A stretch of 64,000 nt of DNA from Adiantum capillus-veneris (lineage: Eukaryota > Streptophyta > Polypodiopsida > Polypodiales > Pteridaceae). The position numbers and the translations under genes were made by a program. Positions 1 through 11,346 of the stretch are shown here, piece after piece. Location: positions 143,911,640-143,975,639 of the forward strand of contig CM043955.1 in NCBI GenBank assembly GCA_014529385.2. The letters are read 5' to 3'. Every line of letters starts with the position of its first letter. The first letter of the stretch is position 1. The notes beneath the pieces were generated by a model, which saw only the letters and a program-made list of their open reading frames with translations, ran no database searches and was not told where the DNA came from.

Positions 1-163
1 TTCCAAATATATATGTACATGCACACTTGCACACATATGTGTGTTTGTCTATAATCTCCCCACAATTAAGTAATGTCACTAATGGGAAAATTTGGTGAAG
101 AGAGAGCTGGGGGGGAGGGGGATTAAAGGTTCAAAGGGGCAAAACAGAGAGAGAGGGTAGTGG

Positions 164-165
<2 letters not shown>

Positions 166-232
<67 letters not shown>
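166..232. repeat. (GA)n microsatellite
   Basis: Uninterrupted GA dinucleotide run of about 33 units. The apparent open frame on the minus strand here is only poly Ser-Leu from the repeat and is not a gene. Confidence 0.97.
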
Positions 233-235
<3 letters not shown>

Positions 236-1390
236 AGATTTGAAGCTCTTTGGTGATAGCTTAACAAGGTAACTACTGCAAAAAATGATGGCTTTTTAAA
301 GTTGAGCAAGTTTATGGATTGCCTACATGAGAATGTTTGAGATAAGGTAGAAATGGATGAGCCTATGTCATATGTAGAAGAGATGGTCTGTGCAAGAGGT
401 TAGAAGATTTTGAAGAAGCATCAAGGAGGTAGGGTTGGTTAAGTTCGATGGTACAAAACCAAGCTACTGCAGTGGAAAGAAAGCTGAGCCGATACAAGAG
501 AGTCTACTTGTGCATGAAGAGATGAGGATTATTTGGTTTCAGAGAAATGAAGTTGTTTCTATGCTCCGGATACTGGTTCGAGAGGTTCCAATTGTTGAAT
601 AGGTGCTAAAGATGCAAAATGAGACGGAGATGTATGGTCAAGCTCAAGTATGGTTGGTCAAATTCCATTGGTTTGTGTTACAGATAAGAAAGTGAGGTTT
701 GTAGACGAGGTTAAAGTGGTGGAGAGAGAAGAAATTCCGATTCTCAAGACATAAGAGGAGGTAGAAACTGGCTATAGCAATTATCTGGATGTGGATACAA
801 CCTGGGAGACATATTCTTCCCACTCATGGTATGAAGAGTATGATCTTATGCACGTGGATGAAGATGTGGTAGAAACAGGATGATGTGCATTGTGGTGCTT
901 GGGTTGAAGCAGGTTGTATGTAGGGTGATGCTTAGAGCGGTGAAGGTATGCTATGGGCATTTTACATGCATGGTTGGCTATGTGCTTGGATATGACATTA
1001 TTGGAGGTTGTTGTAGACGAATGGGTGCGCTCAATGTCAGTGTTTGATCCAGGTGGTTTAGCTATGAAGGGGGTTGGGCAACCTACTTGAGAGGAGGTGG
1101 CTTGAAGCAAGAATAAGACTTTGTACATATGGTATTGTTTTGTTAATTTGCTCATTGTGTTCGCTTAGTTTTGCAATTTTCAAAGCTGAATAAGCATGCT
1201 TCTGGTTGAACATAAATTTTCAACGAGGGGTTCGACAATAATGGTGCAACCAGTCAATGCTATGAAGAGAAAAAATCATGGCTCTGTGTGTCTATAGGTG
1301 CATGCCAAAGAGGAAAAGCAGGTATGAAGGTCAAGGGCAAGTAGGTGGTTGCAGGTGTGTATGCTTTATGGGTGTTTGGGCCAAGATTCT
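233..1390. other. no recognisable gene
   Basis: About 1.1 kb with stops in all frames. The plus strand has a weak protein-like texture rich in Glu, Lys and Val around 330-780, as in decayed retroelement gag, but I cannot identify a domain. Confidence 0.4.
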
Positions 1391-1660
1391 CTGCCATGGT
1401 TCCTATCAAAGGTGGTTGTTCAAAGTGTCCAAAGTGTAGAAATGGGAATGCCAAAGGTGGTCCTCAAAGTGTTCTACAAGCTGGTTTAGACGGCTCATTA
1501 GTCGGAGCTATGGGGTGCAAGATGCTTTGCCATGGTGCCTATCAAAGGTGGCTATAGTGTCCAAAGAGTAGAAATGGGAATGCCAAAGGTGGTCCTCAAA
1601 GTGTTCTCTAAGATGGTTTAGATGGCTCATCAATTAGAGCTATGGGGTGCAATATATGGC
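1391..1660. repeat. two-copy tandem duplication, unit about 134 bp
   Basis: The block starting CTGCCATGGTTCCTATCAAA near 1391 recurs near 1527 with CCATGGTGCCTATCAAAGG. Later landmarks (AATGGGAATGCCAAAGGTGG at 1441 and 1573; CTATGGGGTGCAA at 1509 and 1640) are offset by 131-136 bp. There are a few substitutions and indels between copies. No coding function is apparent. Confidence 0.85.
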
Positions 1661-1912
1661 ACTTAGAAGAAAAAGGCAATTTGCAGATCCTTATTGGATT
1701 GGACAACAGGTGGATGGTCAGAGCTTAGGTGTGTTGGTAAATTTGAAGTCCTTGATTTATGGAGCATGTCAGTCTTTTTGGATTGGAAATCAGAGTCCAA
1801 ATGACCAAGTTATGAGCAACTGAAGTTTTACCAGGGGCTAATTGTGTGCCAATTGGTTGCCTCGATCAGTGTGCCATCAAGGATTTTTTCGAGCTCTCCA
1901 TAGTTTGTAGAG

Positions 1913-2025
1913 GTGGTATGCAATAGGTTGGATGGGGACAACTACCCTATGTGGGCTTATATGATGCAACATGTTCTTGTGTCAAAGGGCGTCTGGAACA
2001 TTGTGCAGCGAATTGTGTGCGCTTA
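1913..2025 (+). pseudogene. Copia gag N-terminal fragment
   Basis: The frame reads RLDGDNYPMWAYMMQHVL followed by SKGVWNIV. This is the usual start of a plant Ty1/Copia Gag (L-G-NY--W---M--L----W pattern, the DUF4219/UBN2-type leader). Only about 35 codons are recognisable before the similarity is lost, and no LTR or primer site is visible nearby. It is not the part of gag that survives in the Copia element at 20664-25336. A relic of another Copia family is the simplest reading. Confidence 0.6.
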
Positions 2026-2251
2026 TGTCGCACGTGTCAATGCAAGGAACTTGCCGATACACTGTGTGCGAGCCACAAATCGCTCCAAGCACACAACAAG
2101 CATAAACTAGTAAGATCAAAGAAGGCGTTGGTGTGTCACTTGCCGCTCTACGCTTCCTGTCATGGAGGATTCCTTGCCGCGAAGAAGAGGGAGACGCCGC
2201 TACGCCGCCCTCAACCGCCTCGCCACCGTCGTGCTGCCGCAATGCTCGATC

Positions 2252-2298
2252 TCACCCTCTCTTTCTCTCTCTCACGCATACACACACACACACACACA
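2252..2298. repeat. (CT)n then (CA)n microsatellite
   Basis: Short CT-rich run followed by nine CA units at 2281-2298. Confidence 0.9.
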
Positions 2299-2299
2299 A

Positions 2300-3436
2300 G
2301 GAGATAAGAAGAAGAAGATGGAGATGGAGCAAGAGCACTCTTCAAATGCACAAATGAGAGAATGACTGAATTTTAGGTTTAGTTGACTTTTATATGAGCT
2401 CTCCCCATTCACACTTGGGCACCCATGCTTAGCCAACTAATCCCTTGAATGTTCCAGTTAGAGTGCGGCTCTCATCGGCGATCACTCTTACCCTTTTCTT
2501 ATTGGACCGACAAGCCCGGTACCTGACTCTACACGTAAATAATACAACGTCCGTCGTAGGTGATAGGATGTCCATGAGCCGTGAGGGTCACGGAACATGT
2601 CCCCCTTCCTGATGTAGATTCCGTCCTCGGAAGCTATTGAGGTGAAGCTCATTCATTGAGGTGGAAGAGCATTTGACATGAATGTCCTTAGCCTTCTTCA
2701 GTCACTGCAAAATCAAACATCATTGGCACAGTAATTGCATTCTCATAAACAATTAAAAAGCATATGCAGTTTTAGGCAGACAAATTGATTGGTAACAGAA
2801 TTTTAAACCATTTGTCAATAAAATAAACAGTTGTAAAGGTAAAAAATTAAACAAGTATGGGGTCGCTAATTTAACGATCGAAAGGCACTAAAGATCGAGT
2901 ATTAATAACATGGGTAAGCTTCTCAATTTTCTCTAGTCAATTAGGTTGTTTAATCGCGAGAGCCAAGTATTTCATGTTCGAGGGCTGACGAGAGCCTATA
3001 CCTAGAAAACCTTGTAGTCAAGCTACGATAAAAGGAATTTCTCATGAAATCATTGCTTGACTGATTGCTTTTTCTTTGACCCCCCAAAGTCTTTCACGGT
3101 GATTCAATTTTGATGTATGTGCTTATTTTGTATGCCTTGGGTTTTTTGCTTTTCAAGGAAAAGCGCCCACACTGGGAACCTCTAGGGCTCTAGTACCATA
3201 GGTGATACATGTGAGTGAAGTACCAATTCAAGCTGAGATTTCTCTTCCAGCTTAAGATTTTACATTGTTGCACTTTGAATTTTTTTTCTTTTTGTTCGTT
3301 TTCAGCATTTTAATTTTGTAAATTTGGGGGGTCATATAACACTGTTACCCTCCCCAGGCTCATCACACTAGTAAACTCCCTTTAGAATACTTAAGCTAAA
3401 GGTCAATAGAGACCAAGCCCACTAGAAAGCCCTAGT
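2300..3436. other. no recognisable gene
   Basis: AT-rich sequence with no long open frame and no domain I recognise. Confidence 0.4.
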
Positions 3437-3663
3437 TGTTGGAATTAGGGTTGCAGAGAAATGCACGCAGCTTGGAGAAGACGAAGGAAGCTCAAGGCAC
3501 ACAATAGAGAGTGTATAACTTAGTGTGCAATGGAAAGATAGATAGCCCTAGAGTGATGGACGTATATACAATGCTCGGGGGAAAAAACCTCCTAAAGAGG
3601 AAAAAATTGCCCTGGCGGTCCTAGTGTGTTCACACACATCACTACCACATGTATATGGTAACA
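3437..3663 (-). repeat. 3' LTR of Copia copy 1
   Basis: 227 bp. On the minus strand it runs from TGTTACCATATACATGTGG to CCTAATTCCAACA, with TG...CA ends. It matches both LTRs of the element at 20664-25336 with scattered substitutions. A CAGGGGGGAT polypurine tract abuts it on the coding side. Confidence 0.93.
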
Positions 3664-3738
3664 AATCCCCCCTGGAGTGATGCGATGAACGAGAGCTGGC
3701 ACATTAGTAAAGGGAAGTGCCATGCCCTAAGGAAATGA

Positions 3739-6236
3739 TCAATCCACAAAGGGGAGTAAGCCCAAAGCTTTGCGGAAAGCTTCAAGCTTCTCACGAGACA
3801 ATGCCTTTGTGAAAAGATCTGCAAGGTTGTCCTGTGTTGGCACATAAGCCAAGCTGACCTCTCCTACTGAGAGCCTCTCCCTGACATAGTGGTAATGCAA
3901 CTCAATGTGCTTTGTGCGAGCATGAAAAACTGGGTTCCTCGCAACTGCCAATGCGCTCTGACTATCAGTGTAGATAGTGTTGGCAATGTCCTATCCAACA
4001 CCCAAATCAGCCATAATGCGTCTGAGCCATACACTCTCAACCGTAGCTATGAAGACTGCCCTGTACTCAGCCTCACAACTTGAAGTGGCCACAGTAGGTT
4101 GCTTCTTGCTCAACCATGATATACATGAACTGCCAAGCATGAAACAAAAACCACTTGTGGACACTCTAGTGTCAAAACAACTAGCCCAATATGAGTCCGA
4201 GAAAGCATGTAAGTCTGGCGGCGGCAATGATCCCCCCTTGGGATAAAACAAGCCAAGATGTAAAGTGCCACTAAGGTAGAGAAAAATCCTCTTGACAGCC
4301 TGCCAATGCTTAGACCCTGGGCTATGCATAAATCTGCTGACCTGTGAGACTGCAAACTGAATACCCGGCCTCGTGTTGCATACATAAATGAGGCAGCCAA
4401 CAACAGTTTGATAAAGAGCGACATCAGCAGGATCGCCAGCATCATGTAGAATCAACTTCAAACCTAATTCCATGGGAGTGGCAATAGGTTTGCAATCCTC
4501 AAGTCCAAACTTACATAGCAATGTCTCTATGTAACTTTTCTGACACAAGGCAATACCACCATCACACTGCTTAAACTGTATACCCAAGTAATGATGCAAC
4601 AGCCCCAAATCTTTCATCTTGAAAGTAGTTTTCAAATCAGCCTTAAATTCAACAATATGTCTCTCATTTGGTCCAGTGATCAGCAAATCATCAACATAAA
4701 GAACCACAATGAGAAGTACATCACCCTCATGCTTTACATACAATGTGCTTTCTGTTGGACTGTTACGAAATCCTTGTTTGACCAAATGAGTGTCAGCTTT
4801 CTCATACCAAGCACGAGGAGATTGCTTCAACCCATACAAAGCCTTGTTACATTTGCACACTTTGTCCTCTATCCTTTTATGACAAAACTGCAAGGCTGTG
4901 TTACATAAACTTCCTCAAATATGTCATTATTCAAGAAAGCAGTAACAATGTATGATTGATGTACATCCCAAACAAAATGAGCTGCCAATGCAAATAGAAA
5001 ACGCACAGTAGTCATACGACAAGTGGGAGCAAAAGTCTCTTCATAATCTATGTCTTTTTGCTGTGCATAATCCTTTGCAACAAGTCGGGCCTTATGGCGA
5101 TCGATCTCACCATCCGGTTTGCGTTTCAACTTGTAAACCCACTTCGTACCAATGGCGTTTTTGCCAGGAGGCAAATCACATAAAGTCCATGTGTCATTTT
5201 CTATAAGTGCATCAAATTCTGATTGCATGGCAGCCATCCAATTTTCTAAATTCTGTGCTTCATCACAAGACAGAGGCTCCTCAACATCATGTAAGCTAGA
5301 CACAGCCAAAGCATAACAATCTGATGCATAAGATGCATGGTGAGAGCATGAACGAGTACGACTAGACAAAGGTGCATCCAATTTACTTTCACGCAAAGTG
5401 TGCACTAGCCATTTTGGCATACCTCTAGCCTGCTCATTTTCAGTCCTTTCCTCGTCAAGTACATCATGTACATGTGCATCAGTAATAGGCTGATCTAGAA
5501 CATTTTTAGTAACCCCCATAGGCTGTACATTTGCCTCATTGGAACTTACATTCGTATTTCCACCACTGAAAAGAGGCAACAAAGTGTCATAAATGTCCTG
5601 TGAGCTTACATTACTGTCTCCACCACTGAAAAGAGGCAACAAAGTGTCATAAATGTCCTGTGAGCTTACATTACTGTCCAGTACATGACAACAAGGGCTG
5701 AACAGAATCTTCCACAAACACTACATCCCGAGAAACCAGAATACGTTTTGTTTGCGGATGATACAACCTGTAACCTTTGCTTTCAGCACTATAACCAACA
5801 AAAATACATTTGACAGCCTTATCATCCAATTTTCTGCGCTGCACTTGTGGCACCAAAGCATATGCCAAACAACCAAAAACATGCATGTGCTCAATAGAAG
5901 GATTTCTATCATGCCATGCTTCATATGGAGTAATAGACTGCAAAGCTTTCGTAGGACACTTGTTAAGTACGTAAGTGGCACACATGATGGCCTCAAGCCA
6001 AAAAGAATGCGGCAAAGCTTGACTTTTGACCATACATCGTGCCATTTCCGTCAGTGACCTGTTTTTCCTCTCAGCAACACCATTTTGCTGAGGTGTATAA
6101 GGCACTGTACATTGGTGTTTTATCCCATGACTAGCCAGAAATGCATTAAATTCATGAGACATATACTCCCCCCCTCGATCTGAACGGAGGGTGCCCATAG
6201 TACATTTCGAGACATTTTCAGCCATAGCCAGAATTT
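3739..6236 (-). pseudogene. Copia pol (integrase, RT, RNase H), broken
   Basis: On the minus strand: SDRGGEY and NGVAERKNR carry the last two integrase acidic residues. Next come KWVYKLKRKPDGEIDRHKAR (RT), the intact RT core LYVDDLLITG, and the RNase H motifs FSDSYWAS and SCEAEYRA. Lesions: a 2-nt loss near 5683 and a 1-nt loss near 4877, each shifting the frame, and a TAG stop at 3991-3993 where the sister copy has His. A 60-bp in-frame duplication lies at 5560-5679. The usual first RT aspartate (in the D-V-K-T-A-F-L context) is Tyr here (HQSYIVTAFL). RNase H SDSDWAG has Tyr for the second Asp. Not functional. Confidence 0.9.
5560..5679 (-). repeat. 60-bp tandem duplication inside Copia pol
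   Basis: Two essentially identical 60-bp units encode the 20-residue segment around NVSSQDIYDTLLPLFSGG twice. The sister copy at 23155-23214 has it once, so the duplication is private to this copy. The length keeps the frame. Confidence 0.92.
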
Positions 6237-7673
<1,437 letters not shown>

Positions 7674-7988
7674 GCAATATACGTGCATGACCTGCAACAA
7701 CATCAACCAATGAATTGCATGTCTATCCAGGGATTTTTGGTATAGAGTTCGCCTCCAGGTTCATATGCGGAACATCTGGGTTGGTCACGAGTATCAAGAA
7801 AAATAGTCGGGTAAATAATGAGTGCGGCATCACGAGCCCTTCCATATGTGTGATCATGTGAGCAATAGTCTAATGAACTCTTCAGTGTGGAGATTGTTCT
7901 AGAACTTGGATTAACAGCTACATGAACCTAAATATCTTGTAGGTTGCTCTTCGAAGCTCAAGGATTTACTTTTGCACAAGGCTAGGAG

Positions 7989-8680
7989 TTGCATAATGTC
8001 ACTCGCGTATGCCACTTCAAACCCTGCTCTCCGGGAGGCGTGGCCGTGGACACCAACGGTACCCTCCTTTATGCATACACTAGTCTCTTTGACACTGTGT
8101 TGGACTCAACATTTTATGTGTTGGCCTACCTTAACTGTAGCAAGCTTCATGTCAAGGTGTCCGCCACTGGTTGGTCCTACCATGACAAATCGACACTGGA
8201 TGCGGATCATGTCACCATGGAAAATGTGGGCGCCTACAATATATAGCAATCTCCTTGGTCCCATTGTCCACAACACGAGCACCCCTACGCACCAACCTCG
8301 CTTGCCCATCAAAACCTTCATTTCGGAGCTCTCTAGTGAAGATTTGAAAGTTGGTCCTGCATGCAGTGACCCGACATTATGGCCTCTTTCTGAGCCTCAC
8401 TGGCTCTAGTCAAGTGTGGCGTGGATGAGGATAACACATCACAGATTGCTCTAGATAGGATGTGCAGCATTGCCAAGCCACTTAATGCTCTACCATCCAA
8501 CCAGGCATGCTCTGTTATGAGCCTAACACCGACGTTCCCAACCACACCTCCTACACTTTTGATGCCTATTACAAGGTCATCGGTGCCTCTCTAGATAGTT
8601 GTACCTTTGGCAGGGCAGCAATTGTTACGACCACCAACCCCAATGAGTTGTCTCGGTTTTTCTCATTCAGGCAGTGCTTG
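7989..8680 (+). pseudogene. GH17 beta-1,3-glucanase with X8/CBM43 domain, broken
   Basis: The intact family makes secreted or GPI-anchored glucan endo-1,3-beta-glucosidases that trim callose, for example at plasmodesmata. Here only the C-terminal GH17 part and the X8 domain remain, spread over three frames. TSLFDTVLDSTFYVLAYLNC, VKVSATGWSYHD and MENVGAYN (8040-8240) match the end of GH17. SNLLGPIVHN to SSEDLKVGPA follows after a shift near 8240. LVKCGVDEDNTSQIALDRMC is the X8 start after a shift near 8405. MLCYEPNTDVPNHTSYTFDA, YYKVIGASLDSCTFGRAAIV and TTTNP finish the X8 after a shift near 8500. The GH17 signature is normally S-E-T-G-W-P-S. Here it is SATGWSY, so the catalytic Glu nucleophile is Ala. 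No upstream half or signal peptide found. Confidence 0.85.
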
Positions 8681-8699
8681 ATTTCCCAATCTTGTTGAT

Positions 8700-9390
8700 T
8701 GGTGATCTTTGGCAGGTAATTATGGGAGGAGCCTTTTCTCGAGAAGATAAGTAGTGTTTTCAAGGCATTAGAAAGTTTCTTGTGATATTGATGCATTTTA
8801 TGTGTTGCTGATGCATTGCTCGTTCTTTCGCTCTGACATGCTCTCTTTAATTTATCTCGGCATGTTGAATTCCATGTTTTTTGGAAGGTCGTAACATCAC
8901 TGTCTCAAGGAACGCTACCTTATCATGCATGGGCCAACAACACATCGGTGGATGGCAGTGGCAACCATGGCAGTAATTGGGCCTACTTTGAAAGCATGCC
9001 CCAAGTACCAACACCCTGCGCTATGAATTTTTGGACTAATTGTATCTTGACTAGCATGGCCAGTATGCCGGGCTACAATTGTAACCACGTCATGGATCTA
9101 GTTGCATCAGTCAAGGACTTCCATAAGAAAAGATAATGGGTCTGGACTTTGGCTACCAGCTGCGGCGATTGAATGTTAGTCCATGGCAGCCCTAGTATGG
9201 TGTACTCTTTGAAAGCGCAATTTTGTAACGCGTTTCCTTCCCACATAACAGTACTAGGCTTTTGCCAAAATTTTGCAAGAGTGACCAACGTCCTCAATCG
9301 AATACTTGTATCCAATATCATAATAATGGTGGACTCACTTAACAAGAGTGGCAATTCTTTGTGGACTCTTCCACATTGTCTCCTATCTAT
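8700..9390 (+). other. unassigned stretch with short open frame
   Basis: A 62-codon frame at 8948-9136 (YFESMPQVPTPCAMNFWTNC, then MASMPGYNCNHVMDLVASV) looks protein-like and follows the GH17-X8 relic. I cannot match it to GH17, X8 or any other family. It may be a decayed downstream exon or chance. Confidence 0.25.
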
Positions 9391-9400
9391 ATCCATGTTG

Positions 9401-9552
9401 GTGATATGTATACATTTATTATACTTGTATGTGACCGACTACTAAATATTAGACTTGCATGTGCACAATACTTGTATGTGATATGTATGCATTTATTATA
9501 CTTGCATGTGACTGTTGACAAATTATCAGACTTGCATGTGCACAATACTTCC
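9401..9552. repeat. two-copy tandem repeat, unit 77 bp
   Basis: GTGATATGTATACATTTATT at 9401 recurs as GTGATATGTATGCATTTATT at 9478. Both units end in GACTTGCATGTGCACAATAC. The offset is 77 bp throughout. Confidence 0.9.
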
Positions 9553-9615
9553 CACCTATTGCCTCAGCACTAGGTGACACGGGGTCTTAAATGAAGCCCC
9601 AGCCATGGGATCCGC
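9553..9615 (-). repeat. inverted partner of the SINE-like tail
   Basis: TGCCTCAGCACTAGGTGACA followed by CGGGGTCTT matches the reverse complement of 9900-9960 (TGCCTCAACACTAAGTGACA then CGAGGTTTG). The two arms are about 60 bp long and about 290 bp apart. This looks like a second, 5'-truncated copy in opposite orientation. Confidence 0.55.
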
Positions 9616-9763
9616 GGTGGGGAACTGCAGGCAAGAATATCGAGATGCATGGCACCGTCCAATTGGCAAAAAGTAAACAAGGACAAAGTTTGTAAACAAG
9701 GGCAAGGGGAGGTGGGCGTCTGAGTTGGATTATATGTTTTATGTTTACCGCCCAAGTCATGTG

Positions 9764-9965
9764 ACGCGTGTGGGCGAGGTGGTTAGACCATCAGGCTTGC
9801 AGGCGGTTGGTGTTGGGTTCGATTCGTGTAGCCACAAGGCCAACCGCCATTTTTCTTGGACCACCCATTGGCCTCGAGATTCCCATGGGGATCAACAACC
9901 GTTGTCCCATCGCCCAGGGGTCTTACAAACCTCGTGTCACTTAGTGTTGAGGCACCTATTGTGAG
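9764..9965 (+). mobile_element. tRNA-derived SINE-like relic
   Basis: TGGGCGAGGTGG at 9771-9782 fits a tRNA A box at 10 of 12 positions. GGTTCGATTC at 9816-9825 is a perfect Pol III B box at normal spacing. The acceptor and T stems do not pair well, so this is not a functional tRNA gene. The body continues to about 9965, where its tail matches the inverted segment at 9553-9615. No poly-A or T tail and no target duplication were found. Confidence 0.45.
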
Positions 9966-10887
9966 TAATTTGTGTTTGCTAGAAAAATGCTAAGCACATC
10001 AACTTGTTGTGTACTAAGTGTAATCATTCTCGTAATAAATTATGTTTAGCTGGATCAAGGTTTTGATGATACTACAACATGCCTTCAAAAAGCGAGTCTA
10101 TGTGATTGCATTTGAAGAGAAGCCTTGGCTCCGTTTTTGCTTGCTAAATTTGACATTGCTCAAGCAACCTAGGACATTGTTGATATAATCATGTACCAAT
10201 GTTTGCCCATGTCAATGCCTTGCATAATGTCACATGCTTACAACCACAATGATTTTAGTGATACTAGTTGAAACTTTGTGCTCCTTTTGAACCATACTTT
10301 AAACAGCTCAAAAATTTGTTATGAAAAACACAGAGTTGGAAGCACACTCATAGTCTTTGCTTGAGAAAGAAAAAAATCATTCTCTCAATGATTGTTGCCG
10401 TATCATATTTTACCCTAGAGATTGATTGATTTGAAAAAAATGGCATTGACTTATTTTGTCTCCAAAATTCTATTCTATTGATAATTTCCTTCCCCATGCT
10501 TCTCCAAAGCTCTTCATCAAGGAAAATCAAACTCGTACTCATGAATCGCACATACCTCTTGCAGCTTCATTAGAAGGTGTTATAGCTTTTTTAGACATGT
10601 GACACAAAGGATAAGCAGAGGCTTGCCTTTGATATTTGGATAATCTATATTCCTATCAAGCCCTTATATATAGGGTTTTGGGTTAGGCTTCTCAACGAAG
10701 TTGGGGGATTGGTTGCAGGTAATGTTTCCTAGTGTCGCATACCTAAATTTCACTCTTTGGATTTGTGTTCTAGTTTTGATGTGTTTTTATTTTCTTGTTA
10801 TGGAAGTGATGATCTTTTAATTGACAAGATTATAGCACAATGTGACCATTGCATTTTATGTTAGAATCTCAATCCTATTATCTATAA
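9966..10887. other. no recognisable gene
   Basis: AT-rich, stop-rich sequence with no domain recognised. Confidence 0.45.
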
Positions 10888-11027
10888 CTAGTGTGGCCGG
10901 CGGCCTTCGGTCGCCTCTTTCTCTCTCTCTCTCTCTCCCCCTCACTCATATAAACAAGAACTCATCGGATGCAACAAACTTTGACACGTGGCATTGAAAA
11001 ACCAGTCTCCTTGATATATAGTATAGA
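10888..11027 (-). mobile_element. 140-bp non-autonomous Helitron-like element
   Basis: On the minus strand it starts TCTATACTATATATCAAGG, with A as the preceding base. It ends with a GC-rich hairpin (GGCGACCGAAGGCCGCC), seven bases, then CTAG followed by T. This matches the plant Helitron layout: 5' TC, 3' hairpin, CTRR end, insertion between A and T, no target duplication. It contains about ten GA units and a CCACGTGTC motif. It is far too short for a Rep/helicase, so it is a passenger copy. Confidence 0.68.
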
Positions 11028-11306
11028 TAATAGATAATAGAATTAAGATTCTAATATAAAATTGTGGAGACGTGATTGTAATCTTATCTTATATTATTTA
11101 CATGAACTGACATTTTTGTTAGGTGCATCTCATTTTGGCAGGCCTCGTGATTTTATCACTTGTTATTCATCGTGGTCTTTTGAGTGTTTGATTCTCCCTT
11201 TCTCTCTTCTCTCATCCACGATCTTGGAAAATACTTTTCCAACGTTCAGGTTGCCTTGACAGGTGGAATTATAATCGATCGACCTTCGGCTCTGCTGAAA
11301 TATAGG

Positions 11307-11329
11307 AAGAGAGAGAGAGAGAGAGAGAC
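11307..11329. repeat. (GA)n run upstream of the F-box start codon
   Basis: Short GA run 18 bp before the chosen ATG at 11347, probably in the 5' untranslated leader. GA/CT runs in leaders are common in plants. No regulatory claim is made. Confidence 0.6.
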
Positions 11330-11346
11330 AGACGCATACAGGAGCA

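Larger units (their letters stand above)
3437..6236 (-). mobile_element. 5'-truncated Ty1/Copia retrotransposon, copy 1
   Basis: Reads right to left: late integrase core, integrase C-terminus, reverse transcriptase, RNase H, polypurine tract, 3' LTR. It is a close relative of the complete element at 20664-25336. Similarity ends at about 6236, inside the integrase region just upstream of the segment translated as AMAENVSKCTMGTLRSDRGG. The 5' LTR, gag, protease and start of integrase are therefore missing. The left edge is the LTR end at 3437. No target duplication can be judged because the other end is gone. Confidence 0.93.

Noticed and set aside
9764-9840. Functional tRNA gene
   Set aside because: A and B boxes are present, but acceptor and T stems do not pair; better explained as a SINE relic.
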